Shown here piece by piece: positions 1 to 10,850 of a stretch of DNA of 64,000 bases. Where the stretch lies: assembly GCF_001640805.2 (NCBI RefSeq), contig NC_066848.1, forward strand, positions 24,453,512-24,517,511. The letters run 5' to 3'. A program made the position numbers and the translations under genes. The notes beneath the pieces are model-generated. The model searched no databases, was not told the DNA's origin, and saw only the letters and a program-made list of their open reading frames with translations. Within the stretch, counting starts at the first letter, position 1. The number at the start of each line of letters is the position of its first letter. The stretch is from Lates calcarifer. Lineage: Eukaryota > Chordata > Actinopteri > Centropomidae.

Positions 1-1327
1 AGCCCTGAGGAGTTTGGATGAATTAGCAGACATTAGCCACTCACACTATAGTTTACTACTGATTTGTCCAAATTAACAGGTTAAGCTAATGCTTAGCTAA
101 TGCTAAGCTAACAGTATCACAATAGATTTCACAGACTCACCTGTTCAATATGAAGAGAGACAACTTGGGGTCGGTTTGATCCCAAAGCTGAATGAAGGTC
201 CCTCCATGAAACAAATGCCCTGTCGATGTTGACCATAGTTTCCCATAGCAGCACAGAAGAGACACTGCAGCAGGACACTTGGAGCGAGCATATCCTGAAA
301 CGTGACCTGAGTCCTTTACATAGAGTTCTGTCCGCAGGTGTTATATGCTCTTTTCACACATTAGCAATAAAGAACAGTTATTACATGTATATTGCTTTAA
401 GTTCTTCTATACAGTACCTTTAAGGTCACATCTTGACATAATGGATAGATGTTGACATAAAACATCTAGTAAGGCTGCCTTAAACAGAGGGATGTCTCAT
501 TACACTGATGAATAATTCACAATTGACTTAATTAATTTCTTTGCATGTAACTGTAGATGCTAGTACAACACTGTATTCCACAGTGGGAAACTACAATCAG
601 CTCATTATGTTATAATGAGAAACTTCTTGTCATCGACAGTAAAGTTTTCTCTTCATATGATTTTTTTACAAGATTTGTGGAGGTGCTAGCTGGTAAAACC
701 TAAGTGTATGTGCAACTTTTAACTGTTCTAGCTCATTGTGGTTACTGCTGGCTACACTTGGACCACCTATTATTCGGTATACATGTACACTTTGCCTTTG
801 AAAAAGACATTTGGAGCATTATCAGTATTTATTTCACAAGTGGCTCTGGATTTTAATCAGCTGTTCTGAACTGAAAACCCCATCTCAGGATTCATGAAAC
901 TCAGAGTTAGGCTCAGAGTTTGTTAAATTTGCTCTCTGAAACAGAGCCCTGGTCTGTAGTATTCACACAGACACACACATACAATGCTCACCACAATGCC
1001 AAGAGGCAGCTGGGTAATGAAGTTAGTTAGTAGTAGTTTATATTTACCTCCCGAACTAATATCCTATAGACAACCCCCTCTATTCCACCATAACACACTA
1101 ACAGAGCCCAGGTTAATGTCCAAATACACTGCACAAATAAATCTGCACTAGGTTTACACTACAACAATAAAGTGCGTGACCTCTCCATATGATATACAGC
1201 TGTGTAACTTATGATATCTGTATTCATAAAAGCAATGATTTAAGATTGTGTATTTTCATATGGAGGCTTACCTTTACAGCAGGATGCTCTATGTTGTGGA
1301 TATTAGGTTTGGGAGTCCCCCTGTTGT
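1..1327. other. Gene-free AT-rich unique sequence
   Basis: No coding pattern, RNA gene or recognisable transposon is visible. The longest open frame (226-423, plus) is 65 codons, has no family resemblance and is expected by chance. Around 81-112 there are short, partly palindromic GCTAA/TTAGC repeats, which are common in fish intergenic DNA. Confidence 0.6.
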
Positions 1328-1352
1328 AAAAAAAAAAAAAAAAAAAAAAAAA
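1328..1352 (+). repeat. Poly(A) tract, 25 A
   Basis: An uninterrupted run of 25 adenines preceded by ctgttgt. It could be the tail of an old retroposed sequence, but no retroposon body is recognisable on its 5' side and no flanking target duplication is obvious. Recorded as a simple homopolymer. Confidence 0.9.
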
Positions 1353-2089
1353 CCCAGCTCTACTGGGACTGAGCTCATTCTCTGCATGTCTCTATAAAGT
1401 GTGAGTGAGAAAAAAACAAGAGGGCAAAAGAAAATGATATAGTTATGCATCAGAAAGAAGGTACTTGTTATATTGTGGTGTTATATTTGGTCTTAAAGGA
1501 AACTTCCTATACTTTTCACGCTGGGTGTTATTTTCATATTTTTATCCATTAGTCATCACCTGCAGTATAAGAACCCCAGCTCCTCACCTGTCACCGAGTT
1601 GATCCGGCTTACTCGTGGAATCAAATCTGTCAGCCACGCTGCCTGCAGTCTCTACCATTCCTTTGTGGAAAAGAAGGACTATACTCTGCACTCTGTGTTG
1701 TATTGAAAATTCTCGTATGATTCATGATAATTGTAATTTATTAATAATCTTGACCATTTGTGCCTTATAAAATATCATATGCTTAGTACTTTTCCACATC
1801 AGTAAGCTGACAGGGCACCTCGCCCCATCAAGGACAGGGGCTGATACAGGGCTGCACAGCTGTGTAATCTCTCAGGACTACACTGTTGTGTAGTTTCCAG
1901 AAGATGTTTCCCATCTCCGGATGTAACCTTGTTTCTTTTGCATTTAACCTATAATCTATTGTACTCCATTTGCAAACATAAGAATTAAACCTACAGAAAG
2001 ACAACTGTTGACTCTGTGCTTTATTCAACAGACAATTCCCATAACAGCGTCCCTGAAAAACACCACAGTACCCTCTCTTTCTAATAGAC
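1353..2089. other. Gene-free; possible LTR-like or retroelement remnant, unproven
   Basis: No gene. About 1555-1700 has a somewhat GC-richer block (tgcagtataagaaccccag and onwards) reminiscent of the TATA-to-leader part of fish LTRs, and a gypsy RT scrap follows at 2090 on the same strand. No paired LTR, primer-binding site or polypurine tract was found, so the link is only a suggestion. Confidence 0.3.
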
Positions 2090-2195
2090 TGAGCTTTTGG
2101 ACCCCTTCACAAGGCCACCATCTTCTCAAAACTGGACCTGTGGAACACATACCACCTTATCCACATCAGAGACAGAGATGGAAATCCGAGACGTC
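2090..2195 (+). mobile_element. Ty3/gypsy reverse-transcriptase fragment (decayed)
   Basis: Translating plus from position 2099 gives [20 protein letters not shown], the hallmark start of a Ty3/gypsy RT palm. In the family an F-S-K-L-D-L segment carries the first catalytic aspartate, followed by Y-H-L and R-I-R-x-G-D. About 30 codons are readable. The frame is then lost at the expected E-W-K-T-A-F region, and the remaining RT motifs, RNase H and integrase are absent. A 5' leucine-rich stretch (about 2075-2098) matches only after a frame change. This is a very short non-functional remnant and is separate from the minus-strand gypsy pieces at 42.6 and 62.9 kb. Confidence 0.75.
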
Positions 2196-3101
2196 AGCTC
2201 TAACAATGTATACTATTTATAGTGCAGTCATCATATCATGTAATGAGAATGGATTGGTTCACTCTCATGAGCCTATATTGTGCTGGTTTGTAGGCTAATA
2301 ATGAAATTTGTCTATACTTCCTCTTTCAAAATAAACATAATGTAAGTGAAACAAATGTTGTTTTAGCACTGTGCCAGCGCTGGAGAATCAAATATAGTCT
2401 ATAATCTCAAATATAGTTTATAGTGAAATTGTGATTATTTACCTCATTTGTCAACATGATGCCAGTCACTTGCATACAGTCTCCTGGATGTGTTGTCACT
2501 GTTTTGGTCAATGTTCAGGAAGTTTGTACACACCTACTTACAGAGTGCAAGTATGCACTCGAGCTCAAGCAACAGGACATAGACTGCAGTTCATTTAACA
2601 ACCACAGGTGTCAGAAATAACCTTTAACAATCTGAGCCAGTGAAAAAACAAAGTTTTTCAAGGAACTACTTTCTGTGTTTATTTATTTATTTTTATTTCA
2701 TTTTATTTTCGAGACTCAAAGATAAGTATCTAACATTATTTAAGTTTTTCGGAAAGCTAGGAGCTATTTCACCCATCATCATTATCATCCATATCACACA
2801 TAATGAATAAAAGTATTACAGTAAGACCCAGCTTGACAAATATGTTTTGCGGCAATTGCAAGGTTAATCATATTAACACAATCACATTTAAGTCAGGAAA
2901 GCATCCCAAATTCAATGCTTTCATTGGGAGCAAGTTTCATTACATTTCATTTTTCCACACAAGATATCTCCTATATCACCCTTACTCCTCTCTAAGCAAC
3001 CAGTAGTCAGGAGGTCAGAGATCACAGCATTCTGATAACAGATGATACACAGAGAAAAAGGACAAAATGGTCCATTTTGTTTGGCTGCACTATTATATGA
3101 C
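2196..3101. other. Gene-free unique sequence
   Basis: AT-rich with short homopolymer and TTTA-type stretches (about 2680-2710). No coding or repeat family is recognised. The 96-codon frame at 2008-2298 is out of register with the gypsy fragment it overlaps and is treated as chance. Confidence 0.5.
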
Positions 3102-3331
3102 TGTGTGTGTGTGTGTGTGTGTCTGTGTGTGTGTGTGTGTGTGTGTGTCCTATCAGTTATATGGTGCCAGTCAGTGTCAGGTTCTGGGTTGATTCTGCTA
3201 GGCTTTGAAAAGCCCTCCAGGTCCCATCGTACTATCCGAGACACCACACACACATGCAAAAAATAGTAAAGTTCAATCCACACACTATCACACCCTGAGA
3301 CACAGACCTTGTTTATAAAAGAATCCACTGT

Positions 3332-3366
<35 letters not shown>

Positions 3367-3831
3367 TGATGATGAGTGAGAGAGAGAGATGGTGTGTTGC
3401 TAAAGCTGACAGTGTTTCCCTTGTGGGGTGCAGACAACAAACAAGGTCTCTGGTGGTTTTTGCTATGAGAGAGTGGTACAACATACACACACACACACAC
3501 TCAGAGAAGTACACACACACACAACTCCTAGATGTCATAGCAGCTTCATGCCAGCCACTGCCATCTGCTTTATGTAACCAACTGTAGTGTTATACATTTG
3601 ACCTGTCTGCATATGTGTGTGTGTGTGTGTGTGTGTGGAGTGTGCTAGAGGGGTGAAGGATTTCAGTGTACATTTGACCTCTAGATTCTTCATTGCGCTG
3701 CCTCAACTGAACTGTACCCTCCAGGGAGTGTCCTCATATATCTTCATCTCAGACAGACAGAGGGAGAAAGGAAAGGGAAAAGAATACAAGATAAACCACA
3801 ATGGCACACACACACACACACACACACACAC
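3102..3831. repeat. Cluster of six dinucleotide microsatellites
   Basis: Tracts are (TG)n 3102-3148 with one interruption, (TG)n plus (AG)n 3329-3390, (CA)n about 3485-3500, (CA)n about 3511-3523, (TG)n 3614-3638 and (CA)n 3805-3831. TG and CA tracts lie on the same strand, so distant tracts can pair with each other. All open frames here (for example 2921-3538 minus) are carried by these repeats and encode alternating Thr-His or Cys-Val, so they are artefacts. Confidence 0.95.
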
Positions 3832-4369
3832 TTTCTGAGATAGAGAATTGATACCCAGAGAGGATGAGGCTCAGAAGTGACCGGGCTGAACTTAGGATGA
3901 ACCATAAACTATCCCTGTGTTTTATAGAAATGCCAGCATCCTCCCATTAGATCTCCCAGACACCAGCCGAAACTTCTAACCAGTCAAAACTCTCTATACA
4001 CACTAACACTGACTGTTCGTTAGCAGGATTAACGGTGTGTGTATTTGTGTGTGTGATGAGATTGAGAGAGAGTTGTGGGTATTCTGACAGAGAGTATCCA
4101 AGTGCATGTATGTCCAATCTCTAAAGGTAAATGTGAGCTGAGAGAGCCTTTGGATATTTGGACAGTATTTTAAGAGCAGGACTGTTATTTTTAAAGAACA
4201 GTATATTTATGAGAGTGGCAGGAAGGATGACAGTGAGCTTCAAAGTGTTGAGAGCTAGATTCAAATTTATATCAATGGTGTAGTGTACTGAACTCTTTAT
4301 CATGATCATGAAACCAGTTTGCAACATGGTGTATTTTCATGCTGGAAGCAGCTATTATATTGTAGCCAT
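3832..4369. other. Gene-free unique sequence
   Basis: No gene recognised. The frame at 4121-4327 (minus, 68 codons) follows the L2 fragment on the same strand but shows no LINE motif and is regarded as chance. Confidence 0.5.
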
Positions 4370-6715
4370 TAAGGGATGAACTTTTTTTAAACTTTTATTT
4401 TAAATTCTGTTCTGGATTCTGCAATGAACCGATGCAGAGAGGCTAACACAAGAGAAATAGACAGATCAGCCATAACATTATGACCACCTACCCATATTGA
4501 CTAGGACCCCCTTTTGCTGCCAAAACAGCCCTGACCGGTCAAGGCATGGACTCCACTAGATTTCTGAAGGTATGCTGTGCTATCTTGCACCAAGCCATCA
4601 TTAGCAGATTCTGAAAGTCCTGTAAGTTGCGAGGTGGGACCTCCATGGATCTGACTTGTTTTTCCATCACATCCCACAGACACTCAGTTGGGTTGTGACC
4701 TGGAAAATTTGGAGGCCAAGTCAATACAAACTTCTTGTTGTGTTCCTCAAACTATTCTTGAACCATTTTTGCATTATCCTGCTGAAAGAGGGTGACCTGT
4801 CTGCAGCTATGCAGTTGCATATGCAACAAACTGTGATGCACTACTATTTTAGGCAATTTGAGCTACAGTACCTCTTCCATTGGATTGAACAACACTGGCA
4901 AGTCTTTGCTCCCTACATGCATCAGTGAGCCATGACCCTGTCACCAGTTCACTGGTTTACCTTCCTTGGACCACTTTTGGTAAGGCCTGACCACTGTAGA
5001 CCAAGAACATCCCACAAGAGCATATAGTCATATAGCGGTCACAATTTAGACCTTGTCAAAGTCACTCAAATCCTTATGCTTGCCTAGGACAAGGACAAAG
5101 TGTTCACTTGCTGCCTAATATATTCCACCAACTGCCAGGTGCCACTGTAAGCAGATAATCAGTATTATTCACTTCACTTGTCAGTGGCCGTACTGTTATA
5201 GCTGACCAGTGTGTGATCTCTTTTCCTAGTGTCTGTCAGTAATCATGCTACAGCTTTTTAGATCAATTGGAGAGTCTTCAGAGACTTGTTGGAGTAGCCA
5301 AATAATAATGAATTGTCATAGTTCAGCCTAGAGATAACAAATGCATGGAGTTATTTTTCTACATCTTCTGAGACAGGACATTCGTTGACATTTGTTTCAT
5401 GTGGGACTTAATAAAGGATATAATCAAAGATACTTCTGAGATTCCTTATGGTGGAGCTGGAGGCCAGGACAATGCCATCTATATATGTGTAGCTGAGGAT
5501 CATGGGCTTAACAATGAAGTTATAGTTCTAAGAATGTAAAGAAGATATATAGTGAACAAATTGAAAAAAGATTGTGACTTCGTGTCTAACATTTGTGTAC
5601 ATGGATTTCGTTAACAAATCTATTATGAATAATAATAGATAAACATTTAGTTTTTTTTAATGCAAGAATGTTCAGTTCTGTAAAAATTGATGAATAGTAT
5701 CAAATCACACTGAATCAAGTTTAAATGATTAAACCAATATCATATAATAGTGAGCTACTATATTTATGCACTGATATTATCACACTAAACATACACTAAA
5801 CATGATAAAATTCTGAGAATGCAGATAAAGTATGGGCCAGGAGCACGGTGCGCCATAACAAATAGAATTGACCGTAGTGTTTTCCACTTTGGAACAAGGC
5901 TCTCAAATATTAGAACTGAGTTTAGGTTTAGGGTTGATTAATAAACTGGAGTCAAAAATAGCAGCAACTCCACCTCTTGTGGATTCATTCAGGCTAACAT
6001 ACTCATCCTGAAACAGCCAGGTTTCAGTGAGACAAAATAAATCAATATGATAATTTGATATCAAATCATTTCCTAATACAGCTTTGGATGAGAGAGATCT
6101 AATATTTAATAATCCACATTCAGTTCTCTTATTTTGTTGCATTTTGGCACTGGTGGTGTTAATTTTATTCACTTGCTGGGAATAACTCCTCTTCTGTTTA
6201 CCTCTTTCTTTTAATTAATTTAAGTGGTCCATGAGCAGACACAGTCTCTATGGGATATTGTGGGGTGACTGCTTAAAAGGAAGCACAGAAAAAGTGTGTA
6301 GGACTGCAACTCAGTCTCCTGGTCTTATCTCTGCATTCTCTTGGCTTTGGGTTTCTATCTCAGTTAGATCTCTAGAGCTGAGAGCTGCATCATCTAAACT
6401 GGGCCAGGTCTTCCCCAGAAAGTCTTCCAGTTATCTACAAAGCCCACATCATTTGCTGGACACCACCTTGACAGCCAGTAGTTAGATGATGATATGCGGT
6501 TGTACATGTCATCACTGGTCAGATTAGGCAGGAGTCCAGTGAAAACTATGGCGTCTGACTTTGTCTGTGCAAGAGTACACACTGGCTCAACATAAATTTT
6601 TGTGACCTCCGACTGGCATAGTTGGGTGTCATTACTGAGTCCACATAAATTTGTTAATGTGAAGGGTAAAGTTATCAAGAACTGCAAGATCTGTCCTGCA
6701 GTGTGACCAACTCCT
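4370..6715 (-). mobile_element. L2-clade (Maui-like) LINE, decayed, interrupted by a Tc1-like element
   Basis: Read on the minus strand. (1) About 6715-6390 is the ORF1 end, resembling the SGNH/esterase-like domain of fish L2 ORF1: a degenerate G-T-N-D block (SNDT), then VFTGLLPNLTSDD and VDNWKTFWGRPG. (2) 6172-5903 is the ORF2 endonuclease start with [11 protein letters not shown] and the LFCLTETWL block. An internal deletion joins SLNEST to [10 protein letters not shown]. (3) About 5900-5800, after a frameshift, FESLVPKW and HRAPGPY continue the endonuclease. (4) About 5490-5212 is the RT C-terminus, with LASSTIRNL, LHAFVISRLNY and a damaged K-R-D-H segment. (5) 4440-4370 continues beyond the inserted Tc1 element as ESRTEFKI. 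The RT palm with its catalytic aspartates is missing between parts 3 and 4. Stops and frameshifts throughout show the copy is inactive. Confidence 0.85.
4461..5211 (-). mobile_element. Tc1-like DNA transposon, internally deleted, inserted in the L2 LINE
   Basis: Terminal inverted repeats: from 4464 GATCAGCCATAAC and onwards, matching the reverse complement of 5184-5207 at 19 of 24 positions. On the minus strand the transposase C-terminus reads QQDN (second catalytic Asp of DD34E), then a stop, FEEHN, LTWPPNFPG and TECLWDVMEKQVRSMEVPP (third catalytic Glu), ending in the frame at 4724-4539. The N-terminal helix-turn-helix region is recognisable at about 5090-4800 but broken by stops. An internal deletion near 4790-4800 removes the middle of the gene, including the first catalytic Asp. 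Length is about 750 bp against roughly 1.2-1.3 kb expected for the full element. Non-autonomous and inactive. Confidence 0.9.
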
Positions 6716-7767
6716 GATCACGTTTCTGTCTGAAAACAAAACACACATATACATTCCCTGTGTTCCCTCTGAAGCAGCTTTTTGACCTAGATGCTATGAA
6801 ACTTTGTCTCAGGAGTTAATCAGAAATTTGGCAACCTTGCATGCCAGTGGAAAAGGGGATATATCCATCCAGACATTAGCATTAGAAAAGAAGAAACTGT
6901 GGAAATGAGAGGAGCAGTGAGATTGTTTGGCTGCCATCTTAACTGAGTGTGCCTAGCCAAGCCCAGCTGGGAGAAAATATAAACCCCAGAGAATAAGGCT
7001 TATTTTGACTGGTGGCCAGTTAGGGGATAAGACGCTGCAAGGGAGGTGTGTGTGTGTGTGTGTCTGTGTGGGTATGTGTGACTCACTGAGCATGCATGCC
7101 ATAAAAGTAGCCAGCCAGTTTACGTCTGCCCATCTCAGGTGTATATGTGTGTCCAAATCTGCATCTAAAGCCTTCTCCTCCTCCTCCATTTCCATAAGGA
7201 TAAATGTCATTAGCCAGGCAGCTAGTTGCAAGATTCTACTTTTACTCAGTGCGTGTTTGAGGGGTGACTTTGTCCCTGAGAGACTGAGTGAGAGAGGTCT
7301 GATACATGGACCAGACACTAATCCTCTTAGCCAAAAAAAAAAAAAAAAAAAAGCTTTTGGGTGGCGGCTTAAATTGGCCATTGTGGCTCTACTTTAAGAC
7401 TTCCTCTGATGCCTTTCTGCCTGGCACTAACATAAATAAATGAACCCCTGTAGGAAATTGAGGAGGAAGTGAAGGCAGGAAGTAGAGGGAGATCATATTC
7501 CACATGGCTGGCCTGACTGACTACAACACCTTTCAGCATGGATGGATGGGTGTCCCTTGTATGTATTAGTGTGGAAAGATACATTAAGAATGGCTCCCAA
7601 AGGAAAGACATGTGATGATCCTGTCTTCTGCTAGGTCAGTATTTACATTTGAGATTGAAGGAAATTTTTATTTTCATGTAGACAGCCAAATTTCAGTATT
7701 CCACCAAGCAAGCCTGTCCCATAGTGTTTATATGTAACAATATCCTTTGTAAGTGTTACAAGTCAGG
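6716..7767. other. Gene-free; TG tract and poly(A)
   Basis: Contains a (TG)n tract at about 7046-7063 and a run of 20 A at 7333-7352. The open frames at 6953-7397 are produced by these low-complexity tracts and nearby sequence. No gene or element is identified. Confidence 0.6.
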
Positions 7768-8055
7768 TCAAATTGAGTGGGTTTTATTTATATAGTGCCA
7801 AATCATAACAGAAGTTATCTCTGGGTATTTTCCATGGAGGTCTAGACCATAATCTTTATAATATTACCTACAGAGACATAATTCCCATCATGAGCAAGCA
7901 CTTGGCAACAGCGACAAGGAAAAAGTTACTTTTAAGAAGCAAAAACCTTGAGAAAAACTGGGCTCTGGGTGGGCATCCATCTGCCTCGGCTGGTAGGGTC
8001 GGGAGACTGTGAGACAGACAGAGAGAGGGACAGACACTGAGAAGAAAGGGAACAT
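7768..8055 (-). mobile_element. L2-type LINE 3' end (5'-truncated copy)
   Basis: On the minus strand this has the same 3' untranslated tail as the element at 41.4-41.6 kb: the block around the plus-strand text gagaaaaactgggctctggg, then the AAGGAAGTTTTTCC-like block, CTCATGATGGG, GGTCTAGACC, and a terminal TTTGGCACTATATAAATAAA. Only 3' UTR is present, consistent with the 5' truncation usual for LINEs. It lies 1 kb from the larger minus-strand L2 copy but on its 5' side, so it is a separate insertion. Confidence 0.85.
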
Positions 8056-9794
8056 AGCACAGAGCAAATTCTACATAGAGATGTAAGGTAATTGTGATAT
8101 GGTTCCCAATTCGACTGCCAGCCAGCTTGACCATTTACTGCATGTCTCCCCTTTATTTCCCGTCTGCCCCTTCACTGTCAGCTATCAAATAAATGCTAAA
8201 AAACTACTAGTTATGGCATTAAATAAACCACAATGTCCAAAATGTGGCTCTTGTGTCCCTTAGCAGACTGAGCTGTTGTGTAGAGAAGAAAATTAAACCT
8301 ACTTAGAAAACATTAAAAGGGACTTTTAGCAATGCCATATCATTTTATGCTGAAAAATGAGGGTGATCAGATCGGCATTGCAAAACACATGCGTTTGTCA
8401 TGTGTTGTGATTCTCTGAAAAACATTTGATTGTGGTCATTCAATAGACAAAAAGACAATGTTGTAAGATTTCTTCCTTAAAAGTGATAAAGATTTTTAAA
8501 TCTCAAGTTTCTCACATTAGTAGAATCTTAAAAAACTGTATAGCTATGGGAAAATGTTACTTAACCATAGTTCCCAACAAGGGGCTCATTCATCAGTCAT
8601 ATTTCTTTTATCACTCATGAATTTATTTAAAGCAATGTTTTGATCAAGGTACTTGTAAGTTGGCTTGTGTGTGTATCATACAATGTGTTTTTGTGAACAA
8701 AATGTGCTCAAACTGTGTATAAGTAGATCTGTCTGTATATTTCTGGAGGTTGCCCTGGCACCACTGTCCCTTATGGTGAGTCAGTCAGAGATTTTGTGAA
8801 TTTTCAGAAATGATGGTGTTGCCCTTATAATTGTAATTTCTAAACCAACATTGGGATTAACGGATAACTTTACCAAACGAGACTGTGACTTGATGGAGCC
8901 TGCATTGCCGTCTCCTTCATCAGTTCAAGACTATAAGAAATCAAAGTTCTCTCTATTGGAATCCAACTATGCTAATATCACACATACCCCCAGTAAACAC
9001 ACACTGCTGCCACTATGCAAAGTGCTGGCCACTCCTGAGGATATCTCTGTAACCTTTCACCTGATCAGTATCTCCCTAGCTATAGCTGATTTAAATAACT
9101 CTCAGATTGAAGTTTGGCAAGATGTAAGTGCCACAAGGGTTGCTTTTAGTGCATTCCAAACAGGCAGGAGCAGTTTAAAGGTTACAGTCTCCAGAATGGA
9201 GAGTGAGTTCCTTGGTTTATCTGATTCACACGCATTACTCTTGAAAAGAACCAGTATCATCTGATAGGCCTGCTTAGCGTGAATTCACTCAAAAAAAATT
9301 AATAATATAAAATAAATAAATAAATATAACTTATAGGACTGGCTCAGTGAGGAGGGTAGTGACATAGTGACACAACTGGTTTTCTCCAGGGCAAACTCAC
9401 TATATGGCTCCCTACGTTACCATATGGGAAGTTATGGAGATGGAGCGGACCCACAGGATTTACTCTAAGTCCTGTAGTGATAACAAACCTAGACCACTTA
9501 TTTTCAAAGTAAGTTACATACTTACTGAACTGCTGACTCAACTGTCATGCTATGGCAGGGTTTCTGAACTCTGAACTTACCCTCTCCCTCTGAGTTAGGA
9601 CACTTCTCCTATCCTCCTTGACAGTCCTCTTTGACTCCTCGCACTCAAGACTGATTCTTTCCATAGAGACTTAAAAAACCACACACACTTATTTCTCTTA
9701 TTTTTAAGAAGTTAAAAAAAACCCAGTTAATACCAGTTATCAACTTTGAACTGTGATTTCAAATTGTATGCCAAAGTACTGCCAAGGAGGTTGA
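8056..9794. other. Gene-free unique sequence; one uninterpreted 137-codon frame
   Basis: The longest frame outside repeats is 8851-9264 (plus, 137 codons). It begins in a reasonable position, is not low-complexity, and has an internal GATGTAAGT that could be a splice donor. No domain, family or signal peptide is recognised, and no homologous exon is seen nearby. A chance frame or an unknown repeat fragment is as likely as an exon. AT-rich simple sequence lies at about 9290-9330. Confidence 0.4.
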
Positions 9795-10850
9795 GTTCCT
9801 GCTTTACTTCACACGGATCAGCCCATTTTTGTCAAGAGTTATGTGGCATCTGGCAATATCCACAGTTTATTACATATAACTGAGACATCTTCTGATGTGC
9901 ATCCTTGGCCAGTCTTATCATTAGATGCAAAAGGGGATTTCAATCATGTGGAATGGAGTTATTTATGAGCAGGTCTGCAACACTTTGACTTTAGTCTTCC
10001 TTTATGAAAATGGTTTGCATGCTTTTTGCTTCTCCTTCAACATAGGTACATGCTGGTCACTCTGGTTCCCTGACTTTGTATTTACAAGGACTAAACAGGA
10101 CTGCCCACTTTCTCTTGTAGGAACCCAGTTTCCAGTAAGTTAGGGGAAAATCATGTCATATCTCTCGTCATAATAAGGATAGATATAGAAAGAGAGTGAC
10201 AAGAGAAGAGGAGAGAGACAAAAGAGCACAAAACTATGGCGAAGGGAAGATGTATATTTTGAACTAACTCACCTACCACCTTCTTGTGGCCTTTCCTTAC
10301 TCAATCAAGTACTATTATTGGTTGTTCTGAGTAAGAGCCATGAATACCTACATCATAACACTCTTTATAAAATGCTTTATCCTTCCCATGCAGGATTCAG
10401 GATTTATGGAGTGCATGGAGTGCCTTGGGATGCAGCCCTTTCCCATCACCCTTCGGTAGCACTGACTACTATCAAGACTTATCTGGTAGCTTTGGTTTAC
10501 AAACTAACTCTCCTCATATGACTCCAAACCACTCCCAGTAACACAAAGCTGGGGAAAAGATTTTCAGTCTCTGAACATTGATTGGAATTCTCACTCATCA
10601 GATAATTCACTGTAAATATGTGCACAAATTTTACTTCACCCTGGAAATTTCGATTAAAACTGGTTTACAGGGATTTATGCACTAAATGCCATGGCTCTGT
10701 TAGAGAAGACTACTATTATATGTTCTGGCATCTACTATTAAACCTTTTTGGGAATATATCAATATGATAGTTGGAAGTATTATTGATAAAGGCCTTCACA
10801 GCTGCCCTGCACATGTGATTGGGTACAATCTGAATATATTGCTAATGCAC
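9795..10850 (+). mobile_element. L1-type LINE ORF2 remnant (reverse transcriptase and C-terminus)
   Basis: Plus-strand translation in changing frames gives HTDQPIFVK and NIHSLLHI at about 9805-9880 (L1-like RT finger region). DAKGDFNHVEWSYL at 9924-9965 is a damaged form of the D-A-x-K-A-F-D-x-V-x-W palm motif A, and TKQDCPLSLV at 10090-10119 corresponds to the R-Q-G-C-P-L-S-P motif. The region that should contain the F-A-D-D catalytic pair is missing between about 10145 and 10330. The C-terminal part reads YVHKFYFTLEISIK around 10620-10660 and KPFWEYIN at about 10740, matching the tryptophan-rich C-terminus of L1/Tx1-like ORF2. Many stops and indels; inactive. Confidence 0.75.

Noticed and set aside
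2921..3538. 205-codon minus-strand frame, the longest in the window
   Set aside because: It is carried by (CA)n/(TG)n tracts that translate to Thr-His runs; no protein family resemblance.
8851..9264. 137-codon plus-strand frame as a gene
   Set aside because: No recognised domain, no flanking exon, and length is within chance for 64 kb read in six frames. The internal GTAAGT alone is not enough.
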